A stretch of DNA of 64,000 nt from the NCBI RefSeq assembly GCF_037201965.1, contig NZ_CP147518.1, positions 4,209,001-4,273,000 on the forward strand, written 5' to 3'. Numbering within the stretch: position 1 is the stretch's first letter; every line of letters starts with the position of its first letter. The position numbers and the translations under genes were made by a program. Shown in pieces: positions 54,049-62,533 of this stretch. The notes under the pieces are model-generated. The model was not told the DNA's origin. It did no database searches and saw nothing but the letters and a program-made list of their open reading frames with translations. Source of the DNA: Spirosoma sp. SC4-14. Its GTDB lineage: Bacteria; Bacteroidota; Bacteroidia; Cytophagales; Spirosomataceae.

Positions 54049-56049
54049 GTGATCAAACGATTCATCCTCTTCTTTACCTTAACCTCATCCGTTTCATTCG
54101 CCCAGACCATCAATTCGGTTGGTATTCGACTCATAACCCTTCCGTCAGGGTCCTTCTATATGGGTTCCGAACGCGATGGCGAAGATGCCGACGAACAGCC
54201 TATTCACCGCGTAACCATCAGCAAACCCTTTCTGATGGGCGCAACAGAAGTAACCAACGCCCAATACGAAGCCTTCGACCCATCGCACAAAGCACTTCGG
54301 GGAAAGATGGGTTTCTCGAAAGCCGACGACGAAGCTGTTGTGTTCGTCAACTACGATAATGCAGTTGCGTTCTGTAACTGGCTTTCCAGAAAAGAAGGTA
54401 AGACATACCGTTTGCCCACCGAAGCCGAATGGGAATATGCCTGTCGAGCCCGCAACCTGTCCGACTACGCAACCGGAGGCAAACTCCCTGCCGAATACCA
54501 GAAAAGCCAGCAAACCGATCGTAATCCAGTGGTCGTTTCGCTACAGACAGGCCAGACACCCGCCAACGAATTTGGCCTGCACGATATGCACGGCAATGTT
54601 GAAGAATGGTGCTCCGACTGGTATGGAACCTACAAGGCAGGTAACCAAACCGATCCTGTAGGGCGCGCGAGTGGTCTGTATCGGGTAACGCGGGGCGGTA
54701 GTCATGGAACGCCCGTCCGCTACCTTCGCTCGGCCAACCGAATGGCAATGATTCCGTCCGACAAAAGCTGGCTGGTCGGGTTTCGGGTTGTTCAGGCCGA
54801 GCCTCTCCCTACAGCCCCCCTACCCGCCGAAGCCCCAACGGCAGTGATGCAGCAGGTTTTGCAGAAACCATTTACCTGGAAACCTGTTTCGGCTACGAAG
54901 CCTGTTTTTCTGGAACCGATCCGGTATGTAAACAAACCCGAATGCTCATCAGGCGTTCCGTTTTTTACCCACAACCATTGCCCGGCCATTACCTGGTGTG
55001 CCAATGGCGATCTGCTGGCCGCCTGGTTCTCCACCAATCAGGAGTCGGGCCGCGAAATGACCATTCTGGCGAGTCGATTGCGGGCCGGTCAGCAGACCTG
55101 GGACCAACCGTCAGAGTTTTTCAACGTGCCCGACCGCAACATGACCGGCACGTCGCTCCTGCACGATGGCCAAGGAACCATCTATCATCTGAACGGGGTA
55201 GAAACCGACGGCGACTGGCAGAACCTGGCCATGACCGTTCGCGAAAGCCACGACAATGGTGCCACCTGGACAGCCCCGCACTTTGCCGATCCCGAGCATA
55301 CTAAACGCAATCAGGTTATTGCAGGGCTGTTGCAAACCCGTGAAGGCTGGCTCATTCAGGCAGGTGACGCCGATCCGGGGCCAACGGGCGGAACGGCCAT
55401 TCATATTAGTAAAGACAAAGGTAAAACCTGGGTTAATCCCTACACCGATCCGCAAAAACCAGACTACAAAAACGGTGCTATGGGCGGTCTGATTGCCGGA
55501 ATCCATGCTGGAATCGTGCAATTGAATGATGGCAGCCTGCTGGCGCTTGGCCGTAAGGACGATCTGCCTAGCCCCGACGGAACCCCTCGTATGCCCATGA
55601 GTATTTCGCACGATATGGGAAAAACCTGGACCTATCAGGCATCTGAATTTCCGCCCGTGTGGAGCGGCCAGCGGCTGGTTCTGTATCGGCTCAACGAAGG
55701 CCCTTTGCTCCTGATTTCGTTTACACACCATCCCGACGAAGTTAACCTTCGCAAAAAAGGTATGGAATTTACGGATGCATCGGGGAAACGATTCACCGGC
55801 TATGGCATGTATGCAGCTCTATCGTTCGACGATGGCAAAACCTGGCCAGTCAAGAAACTGCTAACCGATGGCCAGTATCGGTATCTGAACGGTGGTGCCT
55901 GGACCGGAGCGTTCGAAATGGATTCAACTCATGCCGAACCCAAAGGCTATCTGGCCATCACGCAAACACCCGACAACCTGATTCACCTCGTCAGCAGCAG
56001 TCAGCACTACCGGTTTAACCTCGCCTGGCTGAAAGGATTGAATGATTGA
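54049..56049 (+). CDS. Secreted FGE-fold domain fused to a sialidase-like propeller
   Basis: A 666-residue secreted fusion with a GTG start and signal peptide (MIKRFILFFTLTSSVSFAQ). Residues 25-265 are a formylglycine-generating-enzyme/SUMF1-type fold (GSFYMGSERDGEDADEQPIH, YRLPTEAEWEYACR, LHDMHGNVEEWCSDWYGTY, RVTRGGSHGTPVRYLRSANR). The catalytic cysteine pair of true FGE is absent in that last segment, so it is probably a binding or structural domain. Residues 275-666 are a sialidase-like six-bladed propeller with four Asp-boxes (SHDNGATW, SKDKGKTW, SHDMGKTW, SFDDGKTW). It may bind and cleave an acidic sugar. It is convergent with the MFS gene of the sugar-acid operon; the two stops share a hairpin. 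Confidence 0.85.
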   Translation: MIKRFILFFTLTSSVSFAQTINSVGIRLITLPSGSFYMGSERDGEDADEQPIHRVTISKPFLMGATEVTNAQYEAFDPSHKALRGKMGFSKADDEAVVFVNYDNAVAFCNWLSRKEGKTYRLPTEAEWEYACRARNLSDYATGGKLPAEYQKSQQTDRNPVVVSLQTGQTPANEFGLHDMHGNVEEWCSDWYGTYKAGNQTDPVGRASGLYRVTRGGSHGTPVRYLRSANRMAMIPSDKSWLVGFRVVQAEPLPTAPLPAEAPTAVMQQVLQKPFTWKPVSATKPVFLEPIRYVNKPECSSGVPFFTHNHCPAITWCANGDLLAAWFSTNQESGREMTILASRLRAGQQTWDQPSEFFNVPDRNMTGTSLLHDGQGTIYHLNGVETDGDWQNLAMTVRESHDNGATWTAPHFADPEHTKRNQVIAGLLQTREGWLIQAGDADPGPTGGTAIHISKDKGKTWVNPYTDPQKPDYKNGAMGGLIAGIHAGIVQLNDGSLLALGRKDDLPSPDGTPRMPMSISHDMGKTWTYQASEFPPVWSGQRLVLYRLNEGPLLLISFTHHPDEVNLRKKGMEFTDASGKRFTGYGMYAALSFDDGKTWPVKKLLTDGQYRYLNGGAWTGAFEMDSTHAEPKGYLAITQTPDNLIHLVSSSQHYRFNLAWLKGLND

Positions 56050-56100
56050 ACTGTTGAAGAAGAAAAAGAGGCTTAATCTTCAACAATTCAATCATTCAAT
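56037..56100. terminator. 24-bp inverted repeat containing both convergent stop codons
   Basis: Arms 56037-56060 and 56077-56100 (ATTGAATGATTGAACTGTTG region) match at 23 of 24 positions, loop 16 nt. The plus-strand gene ends in the left arm (GLND stop) and the minus-strand MFS ends in the right arm, so it is probably a two-way terminator. Arms resemble those at 47726-47857. Confidence 0.85.
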
Positions 56101-57390
56101 CACTAATTCACTTTTAACCTTTCGGGTCAGCAGGTGGATAATAGTCCAGGCAATGAGGTAGGTAAAGGCGCAAATGGTGAAAATGACGTTGTAGCCACCC
56201 GACAGATTTCCCGCAGCCTTATAGTCGTCGAGCAGGCTTCCCACCAGCATTGGAAACAGGATGCCGCCCAACGCTCCGGCCGTGCCCGCAATGCCGACTA
56301 CCGAGCTCACGGCTTTTTTCGGGAACAGGTCCGATGCCAGTGTAAAGACGTTGGTAGCCCAGGCCTGATGTATGGCAACCGCCAGGCTTAACAAGCCAAC
56401 AGCTACCCATACATCTGTAATGTACTGTGCCAGCATAATCGACACTTCGATTACGGCAAACGCAAAGAGCACAGTTTTCCGAGCTTTCAGCGTGGGCCAG
56501 CCACTTTTGATGAGCCGCGACGACAGATAGCCTCCCCCAATGCTCCCTAAGGTAGTGGCAGTATAAATGAGCATCAGTTCCAGACTTGGTTTTTTCAGGT
56601 CCAGATTAAACGTCGATGAGAAATAAGAAGGAAGCCAGAACAGAAAAAACCAGTAGATCGGGTCGATTAGTCCTTTGCCCACAATCATGGCCCAGGTCTG
56701 GGGGTAGGTAAATAACGTAAACCATTTGATGGGGGCCTTGTCGTTGGCAGCCTCGGCCGCGGTTTCCTGACCCGACGTAATGTAGGTGTATTCGTCGGTC
56801 GTCAGTCGCGACTGCTTCGCTGGCACCTCATAAAACAGTAGCCATACAAGTAGCCACACAAACCCTAGCGCTCCCGTTATCCAGAAGACTTCGTGCCAGC
56901 CGTAGGTAGTCAATATCCATGGAACAACCAAAACGGCAACTACAACCCCAATGCTGGTTCCGGCATTGAAGAGTCCGGTTGCCAGCCCGCGTTCTTTCTT
57001 CGGAAACCATTCGGCCACTGTTTTTACGGCAGCAGGATAATTACCTGCTTCGCCAATGCCCAACCCAATCCTGGCCAGGCTAAAGCCAAACACACTACGG
57101 GCCACAGCATGAAGCATGCCGGCAATACTCCAGATTATGATTGTTACCGAGTATCCGGCTTTGGTCCCGATTCGATCAATAATCCAGCCAAAGAGGAGTA
57201 ATCCAACGGCATAAGCCGCCGTAAAGGCCATAACAATATGCGCAAAATCGGTTTCCGTCCAGCTAAATTCTTTCTCCAGTATGGGTTTCAGCAACCCTAT
57301 AATTTGCCGATCGAGGTAGTTGATTGTTGTGGCCGTGAATAACAGAACGACAATCAACCATCGATAATTTTTGATTTTTCCGCTTAGCAT
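56092..57390 (-). CDS. MFS transporter, hexuronate/galactonate (ACS family) type
   Basis: A 432-residue inner-membrane transporter with 12 helices of the anion:cation symporter family that includes ExuT and DgoT. Typical sequence includes TTINYLDRQIIGLLKPIL at helix 1, GWIIDRIGTKAGY in the first cytoplasmic loop and LGIGEAGNYPAAVKTVAEWF near helix 4. As last gene of the operon with a PQQ dehydrogenase, KDGal kinase and KDPGal aldolase, I infer uptake of a sugar acid such as galactonate made in the periplasm. Two small hairpins separate it from the aldolase gene. Confidence 0.9.
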   Translation of the reverse strand: MLSGKIKNYRWLIVVLLFTATTINYLDRQIIGLLKPILEKEFSWTETDFAHIVMAFTAAYAVGLLLFGWIIDRIGTKAGYSVTIIIWSIAGMLHAVARSVFGFSLARIGLGIGEAGNYPAAVKTVAEWFPKKERGLATGLFNAGTSIGVVVAVLVVPWILTTYGWHEVFWITGALGFVWLLVWLLFYEVPAKQSRLTTDEYTYITSGQETAAEAANDKAPIKWFTLFTYPQTWAMIVGKGLIDPIYWFFLFWLPSYFSSTFNLDLKKPSLELMLIYTATTLGSIGGGYLSSRLIKSGWPTLKARKTVLFAFAVIEVSIMLAQYITDVWVAVGLLSLAVAIHQAWATNVFTLASDLFPKKAVSSVVGIAGTAGALGGILFPMLVGSLLDDYKAAGNLSGGYNVIFTICAFTYLIAWTIIHLLTRKVKSELVIE

Positions 57391-57428
57391 TATGCAGGTT
57401 CGTTAAGAGTGGTTCAGGGCAAAAGCTG

Positions 57429-57479
57429 AGTACATCTATTTTTATAAATGTACTTGTCCGCTGAGGGCTATTTCAGCGG
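57429..57479. repeat. Two small hairpins between aldolase and MFS genes
   Basis: AGTACAT/ATGTACT (57429-57454, 12-nt loop) and CCGCTGA/TCAGCGG (57458-57479, 8-nt loop) lie in the 130-bp gap. Neither has a T-run, so they may stabilise or process the polycistronic message. Confidence 0.5.
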
Positions 57480-57520
57480 CTATCGTTCAAAAAGTTTAAA
57501 ACCTTCGATGGATCGGGGGT

Positions 57521-58177
57521 TTAGCGACCAATGACCGACTGATAAGCCGCCAGGAAATTGGCAAAGTGTGCTTTCAGCTCCGGCCATTTTTTCTGGGCAA
57601 TCAGCGTTTTATCGAGCAACTGACTTCCAACGCCAAGGCCATCGGCACCGGCCTTCAGATAGGCGCTCATATTGTCCAGACTGATTCCGCCCGTAGGCAT
57701 CACTTTCAATTGATTCAGAGGAGCTTTCAGTTCCTTGATATAGGAAGGTCCCAGCGAAGTAGCCGGAAAAATCTTCACCATCGACGCTCCGAGCGACCAC
57801 GCCATATAGGCTTCGGTAGGCGTATAAGCGCCCGGAAAAATAGGAATGCCCCGCTTAACGCAGGCTTTAATCACTTTCTTGTTGATGATGGGGGTAACAA
57901 TAAACTGGGCTCCGGCATCCAGCGCCTTTTCCAGCTCATCTTTCGTACAAACCGTTCCGGCACCAATATTTAAGCCGTTACTATGTGCCGTCAACGCATC
58001 GGCAATGATGGCTTCGGCGCCAGCGGTGTTCATTGTGATTTCAATGGTTGTCAGACCAGCGTCCCGATAGAGAGGCAAAATCTGACTAACTTCATCGGCC
58101 AACAGGCCACGAATAATACCGACCAATGGTGCTTTATTAAATAACTCCCACGAAAATGCACGTTCGGTTGTATTCAT
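57521..58177 (-). CDS. KDPG/KDPGal aldolase
   Basis: A 218-residue class I aldolase that splits 2-keto-3-deoxy-6-phosphogluconate, or the galacto epimer, to pyruvate and glyceraldehyde 3-phosphate. The catalytic pair is visible: E46 (TTIEITMNT) and the Schiff-base lysine K135 (MVKIFPATSLGP), with AGTVCTKDELEKALDAGAQF and FPGAYTPTEAYMAW between. The start codon overlaps the dgoK stop by 4 bp (ATGA), a sign of translational coupling. With a KDGal kinase as partner it is most likely of the DgoA type. Confidence 0.93.
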   Translation of the reverse strand: MNTTERAFSWELFNKAPLVGIIRGLLADEVSQILPLYRDAGLTTIEITMNTAGAEAIIADALTAHSNGLNIGAGTVCTKDELEKALDAGAQFIVTPIINKKVIKACVKRGIPIFPGAYTPTEAYMAWSLGASMVKIFPATSLGPSYIKELKAPLNQLKVMPTGGISLDNMSAYLKAGADGLGVGSQLLDKTLIAQKKWPELKAHFANFLAAYQSVIGR

Positions 58178-59181
58178 TTAGATAAGGATAATAGTTGGTT
58201 TTGAACAATTTTCACCTGTCCGGCAATAGTAGCCTTATCGACAAGTTCGGCAGAAATGGTGGTTGTCCTGCCCGTTAGGCCTAGTTCTTCGACCGCTAGT
58301 TTATACAATTCATAGAGGTTGGTACCACTGCATAGAATCAGTGGCCAGTCTTTTTGCCCAAAGAGCGATTTCAGCTCCGATCCGATTAGCAAGCCACTCA
58401 GGTACAAAAAATTCTGTGTTTTCGTGAGCAGGCCAAACAGTTGGTTGGTTCGGACCCGAAACAGACTGTTAAGGGTTGATGCCGAATCCGACTCCCGAAC
58501 CCCAAGCCTGAACCCTTCTAGTTCGCTATCTGAAAACGAAGTGAAGCCAATCGATTCGAGCGAATCTTTCAGAATGCTATACTGCGACATCAGGTTGAAG
58601 ACTTCGCCGGTCATGAATGTCTGAAAATCGATAACCTGTTGATGGCGGATATAAATGTGTTTGGAGTGCGTGCCGGGGAAAATCAGAATTGCATTTTCGA
58701 CGCCATGATGCTCCGTATCCAGCAATGCCAGCAGCCCGATCAACTGCGTTTCTTCGCCACGCATCACATCATGGCTTGTTCGCACGCCCGAAATCAAAAA
58801 AATATCGTTCGGAAAATCGGTCTGCATTTCCAGCCGCCGGATACTGGCCCGGCTCCCATCGACCGGAAAGGGCAGTGTGGCATACGGAACCTCATCCATA
58901 CCAATTGAAGAGGATGCCATACCCGAAATAACAATAGAAACCGAACGCAGGTCAACGCCGGTATTCTGGGCCAGAACATCGACCTGCCGGGTCAGTTGCT
59001 GTCGAAAAAAGTGCTCGCGGGACATATCCGGGTTTTCGCCCTTCGCTTTCCAGGCTGTGAACGTGCTGGCCACTCCTTCCTGCGATGTAATTTCACCGAC
59101 CAGCCGGAGATCAGGCACATGAATCAGGCGGAGCCTGAACGAGCTTGTTCCCCAATCACATCCTATTACATAGTTTCTCAT
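58174..59181 (-). CDS. dgoK: 2-dehydro-3-deoxygalactonokinase
   Basis: A 335-residue sugar-acid kinase that phosphorylates 2-keto-3-deoxygalactonate at C-6 with ATP. It has the DgoK family N-terminal phosphate-binding segment (YVIGCDWGTSSFRLRLIH), the conserved ISGMASSSIGMDEVPYA, IFLISGVRTSHDVMRGEETQ and IFPGTHSKHIYI. I chose the ATG at 59181 (MRNYVIGCDWG); the frame continues upstream to 59226, overlapping the PQQ gene, without family support. It precedes the aldolase with a 4-bp overlap, which makes the two a metabolic pair. Confidence 0.93.
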   Translation of the reverse strand: MRNYVIGCDWGTSSFRLRLIHVPDLRLVGEITSQEGVASTFTAWKAKGENPDMSREHFFRQQLTRQVDVLAQNTGVDLRSVSIVISGMASSSIGMDEVPYATLPFPVDGSRASIRRLEMQTDFPNDIFLISGVRTSHDVMRGEETQLIGLLALLDTEHHGVENAILIFPGTHSKHIYIRHQQVIDFQTFMTGEVFNLMSQYSILKDSLESIGFTSFSDSELEGFRLGVRESDSASTLNSLFRVRTNQLFGLLTKTQNFLYLSGLLIGSELKSLFGQKDWPLILCSGTNLYELYKLAVEELGLTGRTTTISAELVDKATIAGQVKIVQNQLLSLSK

Positions 59182-59203
59182 AAAAGGTATAGTTTCAAAC
59201 TGT

Positions 59204-61435
59204 TTACGGCAGTGCAAAAGCGACATAGGAGCCGCCGGGTTTTAGTCCATAGCGGGTGCCTCCTGCGGCAATAACCACATACTGCCTCCCATTGACCATA
59301 TAGGTAATCGGGGTAGCAAAACCACCCGCAGGCAGTTTATATTCCCATACGATTTTACCCGTTTTTTTATCGAAAGCCCGAAGTTTTTCATCATACGTGG
59401 CAGCAATGAAAACCAGCCCGCCCGCCGTAACAATGGGGCCTCCGTGGTTTTCGGTGCCCGTTGGCGGGATGCCTTTTTTGCTAAGCTCAGGGTATTCGCC
59501 CAATGGTACCTGCCAGAGATATTCGCCCGTATTCAGATTGATGGCGTTGAGTGTGCCCCAGGGTGGTTTAATGGCCGGATAATTATCCTGATCACGAAAC
59601 TGCGTATTACCATTGTTCATGTAGGGCGGAAGATACGGAAAATCAGCACCTTCGGTTACGGAGCCCGTCACCACGGAGCTATGCTGGTCGGGCTGACCGG
59701 CCGGTTTACTGTCGACTTTCAGCAGGAAATTAATGATGGCGTCCCGGTCGTCTTTCGACAAGTGGGCGAAGGATGGCATCCGCCCGCGCCCCGTTGTCAT
59801 GATCGAACTAATTTGCTCCCGATTCATTCGTTTACCCACATCGCTCAGATCGGGATAGGCCTGAGCGGTATTGGCGACAGTGCTGCTTTTACCACTGTTG
59901 CCATGGCATACGGCGCAGTTTGTGTTAAATAGCGTCCCTCCCCGCGTCATGGCCATGCCATTCTGCGGCTTGCGGATGTCGCGCATCTTGAGCCACCAGA
60001 GCATCGTATTGGCATTCTGGTATAAAATCCCGTCGGGATCGGCCGCATTACCTCCCCATTCGGCTCCACCACCGAAGCCATAAAACAGCGTGCCTTCTTC
60101 GCTGGGTGGCATGTATTTACTACCATGTCGGCTGTTTTTGTACCGATCCAGCACATAGGCGTGCGCTTCGGGTGTGCGGGTGGTGATTTCAGCCTCGGTC
60201 AGTTCCTGCCGAACAAAGGGCGCGGGTTTCGTGGGTACTGGTTGCGTGGGCCAGGGTTTTTCGCCGGGTAGTGCCGGAGACGTGGGCACCGGTACTTCTT
60301 TGACCGGGAAAAGCGGTTTGCCGGTATCGCGATCAAAAACAAAAACATAGCCATCTTTAGTAGCCTGCGCTACGGCATCGACCATCTTTCCGTTATGCTT
60401 AACGGTAATCAGGTTGGGGGGACAAGGCAGATCGCGGTCCCACAGATCGTGATGAACCGTCTGGAAATGCCAGATTCGTTTGCCGGTTTCGGCATTCAGT
60501 GCAATAACACAGTTGGCAAACAGATTCTGTCCATTGCGGGCACCGCCGTAAAAATCGACCGATGGCGATCCTGTACCGGCATATACGACGCCCCGTTTTT
60601 CATCCAGCACCATACCCGCCCAGCAGTTGGCGCCCCCCAGTTTCCGATACGAATCTTTCGACCAGGTTTCGTAGCCATATTCGCCGGGCAATGGAATCGT
60701 GTGGAAAACCCAGGCCAGTTTACCCGTACGCACGTTAAACGCCCGGATATAACCCGGAGGAGCATCCCCCCCTTCGTTTAGCGCCGAACCCGTTATGAGT
60801 AGGTCTTTGTAGATGACACCCGGTGTCGTGACCCGAATGGAATACTTCATCACATCGTAGCCCAGCGTTTCGACATCGCCAAGCCCTTCGTGCAAATCGA
60901 CTTCGCCATTCTTTCCGAAACTGTCAACGGGTTTGCCGGTTTCGGCATTGATCGCGTACAATGTCGAGCCAACGGTGTACAGGATTCGCTTGTCGGTTCC
61001 GTGGCTACGGTCGCTATCTTCCCAATAGACAACACCCCGCAAAGGATGGAACCGGGGGCGCTTATCGGGATCGGCAAACGGATTGAACTGCCACCGCTGT
61101 TTACCCGTTGCCGCATCGACGGCGAAGAGTTTCAGCCGGGGCGATGTGCCATACAAAATACCATCCACAACAATGGGCTGACATTGAATATCCATACCGC
61201 GTTGAGATGGATCATGGTTGTCGCCGGTATCGTACGACCAGGCCAGTTGCAGGTTTTTTACCGTGTTCAGGTTGATCTGCGTCAGTGGCGAATACCGATT
61301 TCCGGCATTATTACCGCCATAGGCAGGCCAGTCGTCGCCCGTTTTTCGGAGCTGCTCCACCGGCTCCTGCCAGTTGAGCGGCACATAGCTCCCCAGCACC
61401 AAAAGGCCAAGGAAGGATTTCAGGAGTAGGTTCAT
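59204..61435 (-). CDS. PQQ-dependent dehydrogenase with inserted cytochrome c domain
   Basis: A 743-residue exported quinohemoprotein. A signal peptide or anchor (residues 1-20) leads into an eight-bladed PQQ propeller (WPAYGGNNAGNRYSPLTQI, WHFQTVHHDLWDRD). Between residues about 495 and 575, inside the propeller sequence rather than at its end, lies a c-type cytochrome domain with C507, C510 and H511 (NCAVCHGN) and a probable distal methionine M553 (GRMPSF). The last blades follow. It can pass electrons from substrate through PQQ to its own heme. In this operon it probably oxidises an aldose such as galactose to the lactone outside the inner membrane. It is a paralogue of the 1055-3019 gene. 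Confidence 0.92.
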   Translation of the reverse strand: MNLLLKSFLGLLVLGSYVPLNWQEPVEQLRKTGDDWPAYGGNNAGNRYSPLTQINLNTVKNLQLAWSYDTGDNHDPSQRGMDIQCQPIVVDGILYGTSPRLKLFAVDAATGKQRWQFNPFADPDKRPRFHPLRGVVYWEDSDRSHGTDKRILYTVGSTLYAINAETGKPVDSFGKNGEVDLHEGLGDVETLGYDVMKYSIRVTTPGVIYKDLLITGSALNEGGDAPPGYIRAFNVRTGKLAWVFHTIPLPGEYGYETWSKDSYRKLGGANCWAGMVLDEKRGVVYAGTGSPSVDFYGGARNGQNLFANCVIALNAETGKRIWHFQTVHHDLWDRDLPCPPNLITVKHNGKMVDAVAQATKDGYVFVFDRDTGKPLFPVKEVPVPTSPALPGEKPWPTQPVPTKPAPFVRQELTEAEITTRTPEAHAYVLDRYKNSRHGSKYMPPSEEGTLFYGFGGGAEWGGNAADPDGILYQNANTMLWWLKMRDIRKPQNGMAMTRGGTLFNTNCAVCHGNSGKSSTVANTAQAYPDLSDVGKRMNREQISSIMTTGRGRMPSFAHLSKDDRDAIINFLLKVDSKPAGQPDQHSSVVTGSVTEGADFPYLPPYMNNGNTQFRDQDNYPAIKPPWGTLNAINLNTGEYLWQVPLGEYPELSKKGIPPTGTENHGGPIVTAGGLVFIAATYDEKLRAFDKKTGKIVWEYKLPAGGFATPITYMVNGRQYVVIAAGGTRYGLKPGGSYVAFALP

Positions 61436-61453
61436 GGTTGGTATTGGGATTAC

Positions 61454-61482
61454 GGTATACGATTTATGGTATACGGTATACC
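61454..61482. repeat. GGTATAC word repeat upstream of the PQQ/cytochrome gene
   Basis: GGTATAC and GTATACC flank a 15-nt spacer, with further GGTATACGG words between. This is a short member of the permuted-word style in the 51-bp gap to the mutarotase-like gene. Confidence 0.5.
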
Positions 61483-61486
61483 ACCT

Positions 61487-62455
61487 TCATTTCTCATAAA
61501 ACTCATACGTAATTGTCCAGCGGATTTCCTGGCCAGGGGCGGCTTCCAGACGGATGTAGGGCTCTGGGCAGGAGGTTGTAGCACAGGCCCAGTATACCAG
61601 TTTCTCCAGCGGTTTATCGCCTTTGATGTGTATACCCGCGCCCGTTTTCATATTTTCAATTCGGATGTCGTAATCATTGGCCGATGCGGTTAGCCCCTGC
61701 AATCCGGCGCTGAAGACCTGCTCTTTTTTTTCCAGGTTGCGGGCATAAACCAACCGACTACCTTCTGGCTGAATCAGGCTTCCAAAGCCTCTGCCCTCCG
61801 CTTTCACGTCGAACGGAAACTGCACATTCACCGTTGGGCCAGTTGGCTGATTGTCGATGATGAAAAAATTATGGTCGTACGTGCTGGTTTGAATCGGGCG
61901 TTTGCCGGTATTTTTCAGACGGTGTTCCAGCACAAGTTCCGGCTTTCCTTTCGTGAGCCGCACCGTTTTCCGATACACATAGCCGTAGCCATTTGGGTTG
62001 GTCAGCTCATGTATGAACTCGATCCGGTCTTTATGCTTTTTAATTTTTCGTTTGCCATAATCAGCCACTTCATAATTCCGGGCAAATGCATAGGGTTTAT
62101 CATCGGGTTTCCGAAGCGATCCTACGCCAATTTTCACGAAGGTCTCGCCCGCTTTAGCCTCGGCATAATTAAGCGGCACAAACTCTTCGGCAGGCCCATT
62201 GATGGCATCGTGGAGCTTCGGGTCGTAGTTTTCGAACCATTGCTCAATAAAATTATGCCCCTTGTAGGTCAGGTTTTTGAAGGCCCCTGCCCAGTCGAAG
62301 CGGGTTCCCTGATAGTAGCCCGTTTGCTCATCGGGCAGATACAAGGTAGTCTGAACGAGCCCATTTGAGAGTTCGGCCTGCGGCCATTCGGCCAGAGGCA
62401 TGGTGGTAGCACCCAATCCGAGCGTTGCCAGCGTAGCGATGATTAGCTGTTTCAC
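61487..62455 (-). CDS. Secreted mutarotase-like protein
   Basis: A 322-residue exported protein with a signal peptide (KQLIIATLATLGLGATTMP) and a beta-sandwich that resembles the aldose 1-epimerase/galactose mutarotase superfamily (GYYQGTRFDWAGAFKNLTYK, YVYRKTVRLTKGKPELVLEH, STYDHNFFIIDNQPTGP). The best start is a GTG at 62455; the longer frame begins with TTG inside a hairpin. I cannot assign a reaction firmly. In this operon, between SusD and the PQQ dehydrogenase, it could interconvert sugar anomers before oxidation. It might instead be a non-catalytic sugar binder. Confidence 0.72.
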   Translation of the reverse strand: MKQLIIATLATLGLGATTMPLAEWPQAELSNGLVQTTLYLPDEQTGYYQGTRFDWAGAFKNLTYKGHNFIEQWFENYDPKLHDAINGPAEEFVPLNYAEAKAGETFVKIGVGSLRKPDDKPYAFARNYEVADYGKRKIKKHKDRIEFIHELTNPNGYGYVYRKTVRLTKGKPELVLEHRLKNTGKRPIQTSTYDHNFFIIDNQPTGPTVNVQFPFDVKAEGRGFGSLIQPEGSRLVYARNLEKKEQVFSAGLQGLTASANDYDIRIENMKTGAGIHIKGDKPLEKLVYWACATTSCPEPYIRLEAAPGQEIRWTITYEFYEK

Positions 62456-62474
62456 AATCGTATGTGTTTGTTTA

Positions 62475-62504
62475 GTTGTGCCAGCCAACCAGGGCTGGCA
62501 CAAC
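62475..62504 (-). repeat. 12-bp GC-rich hairpin between susD and mutarotase-like genes
   Basis: GTTGTGCCAGCC and its exact complement with a 6-nt loop, 30 bp after the susD stop. The minus strand continues TAAACAAACAC, so it is not an intrinsic terminator; it may stabilise the 3' end of the susD message. Confidence 0.7.
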
Positions 62505-62533
62505 AAGGGAAAGCAACAGCGTGGTCTGTGTTA

